Positions 35,362-43,287 of a stretch of 64,000 nt of DNA are shown in pieces (position 1 is the stretch's first letter; each line of letters begins with the position of its first letter). The notes under the pieces are model-generated. The model saw only the letters and a program-made list of their open reading frames with translations, was not told the DNA's origin and searched no databases. The position numbers and the translations under genes were made by a program. The DNA comes from Marinobacterium sedimentorum (GTDB lineage Bacteria; Pseudomonadota; Gammaproteobacteria; Pseudomonadales; Balneatricaceae), in assembly GCF_024267675.1 (NCBI RefSeq), contig NZ_JALDYX010000015.1, forward strand, positions 45,111-109,110. Direction: 5' to 3'.

Positions 35362-35485
35362 GAGCGGGCTCCAATCTGGACGGGTGACTTTGGCTGAGGC
35401 CTTGGCTGAATGGCGGCAGCCGGTACTTCACCGTGACTTGTTCTCCAAACCGAGCCTGGCGATCTAAGAAAGCAGGCGGCAGTGG

Positions 35486-36133
35486 TCAGGCGTGAAGGGT
35501 GTCAGTGTGCGCAGTGGAGGGCGCTGATGCAATACCGTCGGGAGTGCGGGCGGGATTCAGCACCAGCAGCAGCTGATGGATAATGCCATCGTACACTGCG
35601 GCCTGAGGGCGTTTTTTGCTCATGACGCGCAGCCCCCAGACGCCGCTCATCAGAAACTGACCCAGGGTCGAGGCATTGGTATCGGTTCGTACCTCGCCGT
35701 TGTCGATGGCACGTTGAAGGGTCGTTGCAAGGTGCTGTTCGATGCGGTTCAGGTGCGCACTGATGCGTTCGCGAATCTCGTCATCCTGGGAGCCCATTTC
35801 CAGCAGGGTGTTGACCATCAGGCAGCCGCGCCCGTCCCTGTCGTCTATCAGTTCCTGGCGCAGGCGGCTGAACAGGGCTTCAATGCCAGCCAGCGGTGTG
35901 GCTGCTGCAATGAGCTCTGCCTCAATCCGGGCCAGGCGATTGCCGGCGTAGGTGTCGATAATTTCGAGAAAAAGATCGCGCTTGCTGTGAAAGGCCCCGT
36001 ACAGAGAACCGGGTTTGAGTTTGGTGGCCTGCACCAGGGTATTGATGGAGGTCGCGCCATAACCGGAGTGCCAGAATACGTTCATCGCAGACGATATGAC
36101 TTCGGCGCGAACAAATTCAACCGGTCTGGCCAT
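35486..36133 (-). CDS. TetR family transcriptional regulator
   Basis: The 215-residue protein has an N-terminal TetR HTH (ISSAMNVFWHSGYGATSINT and KLKPGSLYGAFHSKRDLF) and a helical ligand-binding domain with the AcrR-like GRGCLMVNTLLEMG. It resembles the regulators that control oxidoreductases or efflux pumps. The ATG at 36131-36133 (MARPVEFVRAEV) is used; the longer frame adds 15 atypical residues. It is divergent from the lipoprotein gene and upstream of the FAH gene. Confidence 0.9.
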   Translation of the reverse strand: MARPVEFVRAEVISSAMNVFWHSGYGATSINTLVQATKLKPGSLYGAFHSKRDLFLEIIDTYAGNRLARIEAELIAAATPLAGIEALFSRLRQELIDDRDGRGCLMVNTLLEMGSQDDEIRERISAHLNRIEQHLATTLQRAIDNGEVRTDTNASTLGQFLMSGVWGLRVMSKKRPQAAVYDGIIHQLLLVLNPARTPDGIASAPSTAHTDTLHA

Positions 36134-36208
36134 GGGTGTGTTCTCCACATCAAATGCGGCTATTATCGGTAACCTCATGGAACATTCAACCTAAAAGTAA
36201 CATTTAAT

Positions 36209-37183
36209 ATGCGTATTTTACGTGCAGGTGCAATCTGCCTGCTGTCGGCGGTCGTTTTCGTTGCAGGTTGTGCCTTGAATCCGGGGCCTGCGGATGGCGT
36301 CGAGCTGCACTTCTACCGCGGAGAAGTGACTCCCAATGCTGGCGCCTGGGAGATGCGGCCCTGTTATTCACGCCGCAGCCGGGTATTGATCGATCCCCAG
36401 GGGGTGCTGGCGGCACGCTACGCTGAGCAGGCGGTATTACCGGGGCTGCCGCTCTATATGGAGCTCAGGGCCAGTGCAGACGGTGAGGTGCAGCAGCTGC
36501 TGCTGGTCGGTGGCGACAGTCGGGCCTGTGCTGCGGAGCTTGATGGCATTTTTCTGCGTGCGGCCGGCGCGGCGCCGGACTGGGCGGCGGATTTGTCGGG
36601 TGACAGGCTGGAGGTGCGGGATCAGAGCCGGCGTATTCGCTTTCGCTTCAGGGTGGCGCAGGAGACAAGCTGGCGTGGTGATGGGTTCTGGAGCGGCAGC
36701 CTCAAGACGCCGGATGGCAAGAGTCGCGATGTGGAACTGCGCCTGACGGAATCCCGCGCCAATGATTCCGGCTGTCGGGATGAATCCGGCGTCTGGTATG
36801 GCCTGAGTGTGGACATGCGGATGGACGGACGTCGTTACCGGGGCTGTGGCCGCTACGGTGATCTGACCCGTGCGGCACTGGCCGGCCGCTATTCCCGTGT
36901 GCTGGTGTCCGGAGAGGGGCCCCAGCGCACCACGGCCCTTGAATTGAGCGCAGAAGGGCACGCCAGCCTGACGCAGGATATGCACGATGGTACGCCCGCA
37001 GTGCGTCGTGATGGCAGCTGGCGCTGGCTGTCTACGGGTAAGCTGATGCTGCATTTTATTCAGCGTGATGGCCAGGATGAGCAACAGCTGCGCCTGTTCA
37101 GCCGCCAGCCCGATGGCACCCTGGTGCAGGAAGGCAGGGTGCCTGAATCTGAAGGTCCAGGCTTGCGGTTGTCCCGCGACTAA
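36209..37183 (+). CDS. Lipoprotein of unknown function
   Basis: The 324-residue protein has a lipoprotein signal (VFVAGCAL, Cys at about 21). The N-terminal part (HFYRGEVTPNAGAWEMRPCY) resembles copper-resistance NlpE-like or META-associated domains, with an internal repeat of beta-rich units such as RRYRGCGRYGD. Four later Cys residues could form disulfides. Outer-membrane attachment is predicted (no Asp at +2). The function is not assigned. Confidence 0.8.
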   Translation: MRILRAGAICLLSAVVFVAGCALNPGPADGVELHFYRGEVTPNAGAWEMRPCYSRRSRVLIDPQGVLAARYAEQAVLPGLPLYMELRASADGEVQQLLLVGGDSRACAAELDGIFLRAAGAAPDWAADLSGDRLEVRDQSRRIRFRFRVAQETSWRGDGFWSGSLKTPDGKSRDVELRLTESRANDSGCRDESGVWYGLSVDMRMDGRRYRGCGRYGDLTRAALAGRYSRVLVSGEGPQRTTALELSAEGHASLTQDMHDGTPAVRRDGSWRWLSTGKLMLHFIQRDGQDEQQLRLFSRQPDGTLVQEGRVPESEGPGLRLSRD

Positions 37184-37185
37184 CC

Positions 37186-37404
37186 TCAAAAACCCTGGCA
37201 GCTAACCGGTGGGCGACGGGCTTTTTGCTGCTCTTTGCGCTGGCGTTTGTCGAGCGGTTGTGAAATGGGTGGGCGCTGTATGAACAGCTGAAATAGTGTG
37301 TCTGTATATTGTTCGACGATGGTTTCTTCAGTGCGGCCTTGCAGGCTGGCGTGACTGAAGGGCTCTGGTGGTCCTGGGTGCGCGTGCAAGTGCTGTACAA
37401 GCAC
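37186..37404 (-). CDS. Possible small protein convergent with the lipoprotein gene
   Basis: A 72-residue frame starts at GTG 37402-37404 and ends 2 bp past the lipoprotein stop. The product is polar, with EETIVEQYTDTLFQLFIQRP and a basic C-terminus. There is no recognised family and no clear ribosome site. The start overlaps the palindrome AGTGCTGTACAAGCACT (37389-37405). It is listed because the composition looks protein-like; it could be a shadow. Confidence 0.25.
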   Translation of the reverse strand: MLVQHLHAHPGPPEPFSHASLQGRTEETIVEQYTDTLFQLFIQRPPISQPLDKRQRKEQQKARRPPVSCQGF

Positions 37405-37988
37405 TGCACAACTGGGGCCTGATACCCGCTGAGATGCGCGCGGATTTAGGACTGGTGCCTATAGCCAGGCGGGGAAAAGTCTGAAAAAATGCCCGGCCTC
37501 TCGCGTTGCCGGGAAGTCGTGGTGTCGGTTTGACCGCCGCGGGGTGTTACAAAAATCGAATTTAGCCGGGGCGTTGAGGATAGCCCGACACACAACCTTC
37601 GGGCGGTAGCGTGTCTGGCGCATAACAGGCTTGGCTGGCGCGGGCTGCACTGCGAAACGCGCAGCTGTCGCCGATTAGCGCCAATAAATCAGTATCTTGA
37701 GCTGCCAGGCGCTCTTGTACCTGTCTTGTGGCTGCCTGCTGCCGGGTAGTGGTATCCTTGGCGTCGCTCGGTACTCGTGTTGAGCTTCAATTGCGGTCGG
37801 GAAAGCATTGAGTCATGTGTAGCGACCGGCCGATGAGACATGCACGACTGACTCCGTTCTGTAGGAGCAGCAGGAATTTTGACTGTTGGGCAGCGCTTTC
37901 ACCTGCACTTTTTAGTTTAGTTGCCAATCTGAATGCGCCGACGAGTCCGATATATATAAAAGTGTATATAAAGAGGTTTCTGTAGCAG
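37405..37988 (+). promoter_or_regulatory. Long untranslated leader/promoter region of the capsule operon
   Basis: About 580 bp without a credible gene precede the first capsule gene and contain the ops element. No clear sigma-70 promoter could be picked by eye. The right end turns AT-rich (GATATATATAAAAGTGTAT near 37947) just before the lipoprotein start. Confidence 0.5.
37602..37613 (+). promoter_or_regulatory. ops element (RfaH recruitment site)
   Basis: GGCGGTAGCGTG matches all 12 bases of the enterobacterial ops element, on the strand of the capsule genes and 376 bp before the first of them. At ops, RNA polymerase pauses and RfaH is loaded to suppress termination through long surface-polysaccharide operons. 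Context and match agree strongly. No rfaH gene is in the window. Confidence 0.8.
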
Positions 37989-38384
37989 ATGTATCGAAAT
38001 ATAGAGAACTTCGCCAAACTGTCGGTCGGGGCGCTGGCGGTTGTCGTCCTGGCCGGTTGCAGCGCATGGGGCGGTGGCAGTGAGTCTGCCTACGCGGGTG
38101 GCGTTTCCCCGGCCTCGAAGGGGCAGGCGTTGTCCGCCGAGGTTTCTGCGTTTCTGGCACAAAGTGCCGATTACTCGACCCAGGCTTTCGCGAACACCTA
38201 CTGGGGCGAGAGCGTCGATGTGACAGCCAACGAACGCTACTTTGCTGCCAGCGGCCGCTATTGTCGTGAAGTGGCAATCAATACCGCCACGGGTGCCCAG
38301 TCGAGTCGCTGGCTGACCTGTGAGACAAACAAAGGCCAGTGGGCCGCCGTGCGCCCGCTCAGTTCCCCCCTGGCCGCTCAGTGA
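37989..38384 (+). CDS. Small capsule-locus lipoprotein (surface antigen-like)
   Basis: The 131-residue protein has a lipobox (VVLAGCSAW) and a C-terminal GRYCREVAINTATGAQSSRW followed by LTCETNKGQWAAV, resembling the tail of 17-kDa-antigen-type proteins (GRYCREY..., second Cys, W). It is the first gene after the ops leader and 37 bp before kpsD, so it is probably part of capsule export or anchoring; this is inference. Confidence 0.75.
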   Translation: MYRNIENFAKLSVGALAVVVLAGCSAWGGGSESAYAGGVSPASKGQALSAEVSAFLAQSADYSTQAFANTYWGESVDVTANERYFAASGRYCREVAINTATGAQSSRWLTCETNKGQWAAVRPLSSPLAAQ

Positions 38385-38421
38385 TCTATAGCCACTCAGT
38401 ACAGCGAATGGAACTCTTGCA

Positions 38422-40131
38422 ATGAAATCTGTTGTTTATCGTAGAATCACCACGCCGTTCGTGTTTGCTGCCATCTTGAGTACGGTATCGTCGCTGGCAA
38501 GCGCTATCGGTTTCGAAACCTCCGTGCTTCCCGAGAGCGAGCAAGCCCAGGTCATTCCTGAAAAGGTTGATGATCAGGTGAAGACAAACTGGCGTACCGG
38601 CACCTATGCCGCGCCAGCACCGCTCCCGCCTGCAATGGCTGACAGTACCGAAATTCGCCCGTTTGGCGCCGACCTGTTCACTGGCGGCTTTCGCGGTGTG
38701 CGTGCCGATGGCCTGAACTCGACCTACCGGCTGGTGCCTGGCGATCAGATTACGCTGCGCATCTGGGGTGCTGTTGAATTCGAACGTGTGCTGCCGGTAG
38801 ATGCGCAGGGCAATATCTTCCTTCCGGCCATTGGCCCTGTGATGGTGCAGGGGCTGACCAACGGCGAACTCAACAGCCGTGTTACCAGGGCGGTACGGTC
38901 GGTTTACCCGGAAAATGTCCAGGTCTATACCAACCTGCAGGGCGTGCAGCCCGTGGCCGTGTTCGTCACCGGCTATGTGACGAATCCCGGTCGCTATGCC
39001 GGCACCCCCAGTGATTCACTGCTGTATTTTCTTGACCAGGCCGGCGGCATCGATGCCCAGCTGGGCAGTTACCGGCAGGTGACGGTCTTGCGTGACAAGA
39101 AAGTGATCGCCAACGCCGATCTGTATGATTTCCTGCTTAATGGCAACATGGCACGGCTGCAGTTCCAGGACGGCGACACCGTCGTCGTGGCAGAGCGGGG
39201 GCCGGCGGTAACAGTGACCGGTGATGTGGAGCGCAGCTATCGCTACGAACTGGCGAACGACCGCATGAACGGTGCCGCGCTGCTGGATCTGGCGCGGCTG
39301 AAACCGGATGTGTCCCATGTGCTGCTGCGCGGCGGCCGCACAGACGGGCCCATATCGCTGTACTACTCACTGTCCGAGTTTCCACAACAGACGCTGAATA
39401 ACGGCGATGAAGTGCTGTTCAGTGCCGATCGGCGTGACGAAACCATAGTGGTGCAGCTCGAAGGCAGTTACTACGGGCCTTCGCGCTATGCGTTACCCAA
39501 GAGTGCCCGCCTGAATGAACTGCTTGATGCCGTGGCCGTGCCGCGTGATCTGACCGCGGTACAGAGCATTTCCCTGCGCCGGGTAAGCGTGGCGGAGCAG
39601 CAGAAACAGGCCTTGCAGGAAAGTCTGCGTCGCCTGGAAACCACTTACCTCGGTGCGCCGTCCGCGACGCCGCAGGAGGCACAGGTACGGGTGCAGGAAG
39701 CCGAGCTGATCACCCAGTTCGTGGCGCGTGCCTCGCAGGTTGAGCCCAGTGGCCGGCTGGTGGTGGCACATAACGACCGTATCACCGATATCCGCCTGCA
39801 GGATGGCGATGTCATAACCCTGCCGGAACTCAGTGACTCGCTGCTCATCAGCGGTGAAGTACTGGTGCCGCAGTCCGTCGTGTTTACCCCTGGCGTCTCG
39901 GTCGAGGGGTACATCGAAGGGGCCGGTGGTTACACCCAGCATGCAGATGACGACCACATTCTGGTCGTGCGCCAGAATGGCGAGGTGCGCGACGCCAACG
40001 ACGTCGACCTGCGACCGGGTGATGAGATCCTGGTACTGCCGGCCGTACCCACCAAAAACCTGCAGTTGGCCACCAGCATTTCCCAGATCATCTTCCAGAT
40101 CGCCGTTGCCGCCAAAGTCGCACTGGATTGA
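38422..40131 (+). CDS. kpsD: Polysaccharide export outer-membrane protein KpsD
   Basis: The 569-residue protein has a signal peptide (about 1-28), a poly-export (OPX) domain (STYRLVPGDQITLRIWGAVEF through LPAIGPVMVQGLTNGEL) and several SLBB domains (VFVTGYVTNPGRYAGTPSDS, VVQLEGSYYGPSRYALPKSA, LLISGEVLVPQSVVFTPG). The length is close to E. coli KpsD (about 558). With KpsE it spans the periplasm and outer membrane to export group 2 capsule. A terminator-like stem separates it from kpsM. Confidence 0.92.
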   Translation: MKSVVYRRITTPFVFAAILSTVSSLASAIGFETSVLPESEQAQVIPEKVDDQVKTNWRTGTYAAPAPLPPAMADSTEIRPFGADLFTGGFRGVRADGLNSTYRLVPGDQITLRIWGAVEFERVLPVDAQGNIFLPAIGPVMVQGLTNGELNSRVTRAVRSVYPENVQVYTNLQGVQPVAVFVTGYVTNPGRYAGTPSDSLLYFLDQAGGIDAQLGSYRQVTVLRDKKVIANADLYDFLLNGNMARLQFQDGDTVVVAERGPAVTVTGDVERSYRYELANDRMNGAALLDLARLKPDVSHVLLRGGRTDGPISLYYSLSEFPQQTLNNGDEVLFSADRRDETIVVQLEGSYYGPSRYALPKSARLNELLDAVAVPRDLTAVQSISLRRVSVAEQQKQALQESLRRLETTYLGAPSATPQEAQVRVQEAELITQFVARASQVEPSGRLVVAHNDRITDIRLQDGDVITLPELSDSLLISGEVLVPQSVVFTPGVSVEGYIEGAGGYTQHADDDHILVVRQNGEVRDANDVDLRPGDEILVLPAVPTKNLQLATSISQIIFQIAVAAKVALD

Positions 40132-40154
40132 TCTTGCAGATCGATATACTACAG

Positions 40155-40182
40155 CGCGGGCCACAGAGCCCGCGTTACTTTT
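40155..40182 (+). terminator. Terminator-like hairpin between kpsD and kpsM
   Basis: CGCGGGC (40155-40161) and GCCCGCG (40168-40174) pair around CACAGA and are followed by TTACTTTTAA. It lies 24 bp past the kpsD stop inside the capsule operon. An intrinsic terminator here would make downstream genes depend on RfaH loaded at ops, or set the kpsD:kpsM ratio. Confidence 0.6.
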
Positions 40183-40200
40183 AAGCGGAGTCTTATCGTT

Positions 40201-40989
40201 TTGAAAACCCGCACACCCTGGCAGGTTACCAGATCGGTCTGGTATGCCATGTTCATGCGTGAAGCCTTGGCGCGCACTACGGCAGATCGCTTTGCCTGGT
40301 TTTGGATGCTGGCAGAACCCATCGCGATGATTGTGATCATGACCGCCATTCGTACCCTGGCCATGGGCGGGGGGAAGCATATTTCCGGGGCCGAATTCGT
40401 GCCCTGGATAATTACAGGCTTATTCGGCTTCTATCTGTTCCGCGAAAACATGATGCGTTCACTGGGAGCCGTCGGTGCTAACCAAGGGCTTTTTGCGTAC
40501 CGGCAGGTTAAAACCGTCGATCCCGTACTGATTCGCTGCTTTCTGGAAGGGATGCTAAAAACGTTTATTTTCATGCTGTTTATATTTGCCGGCCTGTTGC
40601 TGGATATTGGCTTGATGCCAGCTGATCCTCTTGGCGCCTTGTTTGACTGGCTGTCGCTCTGGATGCTTGGGCTCGGAACAGGCCTGACACTCTCGGCACT
40701 CGATGCTTTGGTGCCGGAAACAGGACGCGTCATGCGCATCCTATCGTTTCCATTGCTTATTATTTCTGGTGTTATTCTGCCGTTAAATTTTATACCGCAC
40801 GATCTGCGAGTCTATGTGCTTTGGAATCCAATCGTTCATGGGCTTGAAAGCCTGCGCCTGAGTTTCTTCCCGGCATACCGTTCCCTTGATGGTGTTGATT
40901 TGACTTACCTCTGGTTCTGGGCGCTGAGCCTGATTACCCTCGGGCTGATTTTACATTTACGGTTCGCGATGAGGCTGAAGGCACAATGA
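40201..40989 (+). CDS. kpsM: Capsule ABC transporter permease KpsM
   Basis: The 262-residue ABC-2 permease has six hydrophobic segments and the family pattern TTADRFAWFWMLAEPIAMIV, FVPWIITGLFGFYLFRENMM and LISGVILPLNFIPHDLRVYV. It starts at TTG 40201; GCGGAG lies 10 to 15 bases upstream, so the start is less certain than others. It exports the lipid-linked capsule chain with KpsT; the ATGA overlap with kpsT shows coupling. Confidence 0.92.
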   Translation: MKTRTPWQVTRSVWYAMFMREALARTTADRFAWFWMLAEPIAMIVIMTAIRTLAMGGGKHISGAEFVPWIITGLFGFYLFRENMMRSLGAVGANQGLFAYRQVKTVDPVLIRCFLEGMLKTFIFMLFIFAGLLLDIGLMPADPLGALFDWLSLWMLGLGTGLTLSALDALVPETGRVMRILSFPLLIISGVILPLNFIPHDLRVYVLWNPIVHGLESLRLSFFPAYRSLDGVDLTYLWFWALSLITLGLILHLRFAMRLKAQ

Positions 40990-41708
40990 TTCGAATTGAG
41001 AACCTCTACAAGCGTTATCACAATCACCATGGCAGTGACTGGGTATTGCGTGATATCAATCTGGAGATTCCGGCCAATGTCAGCGTTGGGCTGGTAGGCC
41101 GAAATGGCGCGGGCAAGTCAACACTGTTGCGCCTGATCGGTGGAATGGACAGTCCCGACAGGGGCGGAATTGTTCGTGACTGCCGCGTTTCGTGGCCTAT
41201 CGGGTTGACCGGTGGTTTTCAAGGGTCAATGACCGGGCGGCAAAACGTCAAGTTCGTTGCCCGCATCCATAGTGGTGATAATAATCTTGCAGAGCTAATT
41301 CGCCGGGTCGAAGAGTTTGCTGAAATTGGCGATGCTTTTGATGAACCGGTAAAGACCTATTCGTCCGGCATGCGCGCCCGGTTAGCGTTTGGCTTGTCCT
41401 TGGCTTTTGATTTTGATGTTTATTTATCAGATGAAGCGACCGCCGTGGGTGACCAGGCTTTTCGCAAAAAGGCATCACAGGCTTTCAAAGACAGAGTAGG
41501 CCGGGCCAGTCTTATTATGGTATCACATGGTGAGGGGATACTCAGAGACCTGTGCCAGGCAGGTATCTGGTTGCATCAGGGCCAGGCGATCTGGTTCGAT
41601 AACATCAATGAGGCAATTGAGGCCTACCACCAAAGTGCCGGTATTACTCGACCTCCAGTAAAGAATACTCACAAGCCAGGCCCTCAGGGCCAAGGCGCCT
41701 CAGCATAA
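40986..41708 (+). CDS. kpsT: Capsule ABC transporter ATPase KpsT
   Basis: The 240-residue ATPase has Walker A (VGRNGAGKSTLLRLIGG), the polysaccharide-export signature VKTYSSGMRARLAFGLSL and Walker B (FDVYLSDEATAVGD), with the H-loop LIMVSHGEG. KpsT/Wzt proteins carry this SSGMRARLAF signature. The C-terminus is slightly longer than typical (GPQGQGASA). It follows kpsM by overlap and is 52 bp before kpsE. Confidence 0.95.
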   Translation: MIRIENLYKRYHNHHGSDWVLRDINLEIPANVSVGLVGRNGAGKSTLLRLIGGMDSPDRGGIVRDCRVSWPIGLTGGFQGSMTGRQNVKFVARIHSGDNNLAELIRRVEEFAEIGDAFDEPVKTYSSGMRARLAFGLSLAFDFDVYLSDEATAVGDQAFRKKASQAFKDRVGRASLIMVSHGEGILRDLCQAGIWLHQGQAIWFDNINEAIEAYHQSAGITRPPVKNTHKPGPQGQGASA

Positions 41709-41760
41709 ATTAATGAACTTAACAGCTGATGATAGCAGCGCTTAAGGTAGTAACGCAGAA

Positions 41761-42849
41761 ATGAAGCACCTGTTCCGACAATACCCTTATTGGTTTTTAT
41801 GTTTTGTATCGATTGTTCTGGTGACGGGTTACTGGAGCCTGTGGGCAAGTGATCGATATGTTTCAGAAAGCAATGTCGTGCTGGAGAGCCCGCAGATTGC
41901 TGCGCCAACTCTAAGCTTTTCCTCTTTGCTAAGCGGTGCTGGGGGAGCTAGTGGCGATATGTTATTGCTACGCGACTATCTGCTTTCGGTGGATATGTTG
42001 CGTAAGATCGATGATGAACTGGGCTTTCGCGAGCACTACGCCAGCTCGAAATTCGATATGTTTTCCCGGCTCTTCGATGAGGATGCCCCTATCGAAGACT
42101 TGCATGAATATTATCTGAAACGGGTCTCGGTTGAGCTTGATGATTACGCCCAGATTTTGCGTATCAGGGTTCAGGCTTTCAGCCCGGAAATGGCACATGC
42201 CATTACGTCGTTGTTGCTGAGCGCGGGTGAAGCTCATATGAATGCCATGGGGCAACGGTTGGCAGAAGAGCAGGTGCGATTTCTCGAAGGCCAGGTCAGC
42301 CAGTTGAGTGCCAACTTCAATGCGACTCGTCAGTCTTTGCTGGATTATCAGAACAAGAATGGGCTGGTGTCGCCTACGGGCACGGTGGAAAGCCTCAGTG
42401 TGGTCGTAGCCAACCTCGAGGCGCAGCTCGCCAACCTTAAAGCGAAACGCACCGTGCTGGCCAGCTACCAGAGCACACGTTCGCCAGACGTATTACGAGT
42501 TGCGAGCGAAATAGCAGCCCTTAATCAACAGATAGCGCAGGAGCGGGCGCGCATGGCGCAGCAGTCGGGTGGGGCGCTGAATGTCATGTCATCCGAATAC
42601 CAAACGTTGGAGCTGCAGGCGCAGTTTGCACAGGATAGTTATTCCGGTGCTCTGGCAGCACTGGAAAATACCCGAATCGAAGCGGCACGCAAGCTTAAGC
42701 AGGTATCGGTTTTGCAAAGTCCAACCCTGCCAGAATACTCTGTTGAACCGCGCCGGCTATACAACTCTGTAGTCTTTGCCATCATTGCGCTGTTTCTCGG
42801 TTTGATTCTGCATATGCTTGTTTTGATTATTAAAGATCATCGAGACTAG
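41761..42849 (+). CDS. kpsE: Capsule export inner-membrane protein KpsE
   Basis: The 362-residue protein has two transmembrane helices (about 9-29 and 336-357) flanking a long periplasmic region with coiled coil (about 160-310: EEQVRFLEGQVSQLSANFN and ALNQQIAQERARMAQQ). This is the layout of PCP-3 proteins such as KpsE/CtrB. It bridges KpsMT to KpsD. It is the last export gene before the AT-rich block. Confidence 0.93.
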   Translation: MKHLFRQYPYWFLCFVSIVLVTGYWSLWASDRYVSESNVVLESPQIAAPTLSFSSLLSGAGGASGDMLLLRDYLLSVDMLRKIDDELGFREHYASSKFDMFSRLFDEDAPIEDLHEYYLKRVSVELDDYAQILRIRVQAFSPEMAHAITSLLLSAGEAHMNAMGQRLAEEQVRFLEGQVSQLSANFNATRQSLLDYQNKNGLVSPTGTVESLSVVVANLEAQLANLKAKRTVLASYQSTRSPDVLRVASEIAALNQQIAQERARMAQQSGGALNVMSSEYQTLELQAQFAQDSYSGALAALENTRIEAARKLKQVSVLQSPTLPEYSVEPRRLYNSVVFAIIALFLGLILHMLVLIIKDHRD

Positions 42850-43287
42850 TAGACAAATGGGTTTTTCAGTAGGTTATTTATAGGTGGTTTGATTGTAAGT
42901 GAAAATGCACCGTTAAAGTGATTTTAATACAATTATAGCCATTTATTGAAAGCTATCTTAATAGCTCATATAGAGAAATTAATAAAGCCAAAAGGAAGCT
43001 GGCTATGATAATTTCGCGGTTTGTATTGTTATATGATAATAGGTATGCGATCTTCTATTTTGATATTAATTACGCTTAGATTCAATATAAATACAAAGTG
43101 ATTGCAGTCAAAAAGCTGAACTTTGATAATTAGAAATCGTTTTGCATCCACGCGTCCTGAGTTGAAAATAGAGCATTTCTTGATTTCATGGAAAGATAAG
43201 GCAGACAGTGCTTCAAATGATTCTCTTTTACGCTATCAAATCATAGTATTGAAATGTGAAATAAAGTTAATTTAGGCTATTTTCTAT
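42850..43287. other. AT-rich gap separating export genes from the serotype-specific block
   Basis: The 438-bp gap has strongly raised A+T and no coding frame. AGCTATCTTAATAGCT (42951-42966) is a small perfect hairpin. The base composition shift starts here and persists to about 56 kb. Confidence 0.5.

Noticed and set aside
37389..37405. AGTGCTGTACAAGCACT palindrome as a LexA or LuxR-type box
   Set aside because: It does not match the LexA consensus (CTGTn8ACAG), and no regulated gene with a clear promoter lies beside it. It is noted only with the small frame at 37186-37404.
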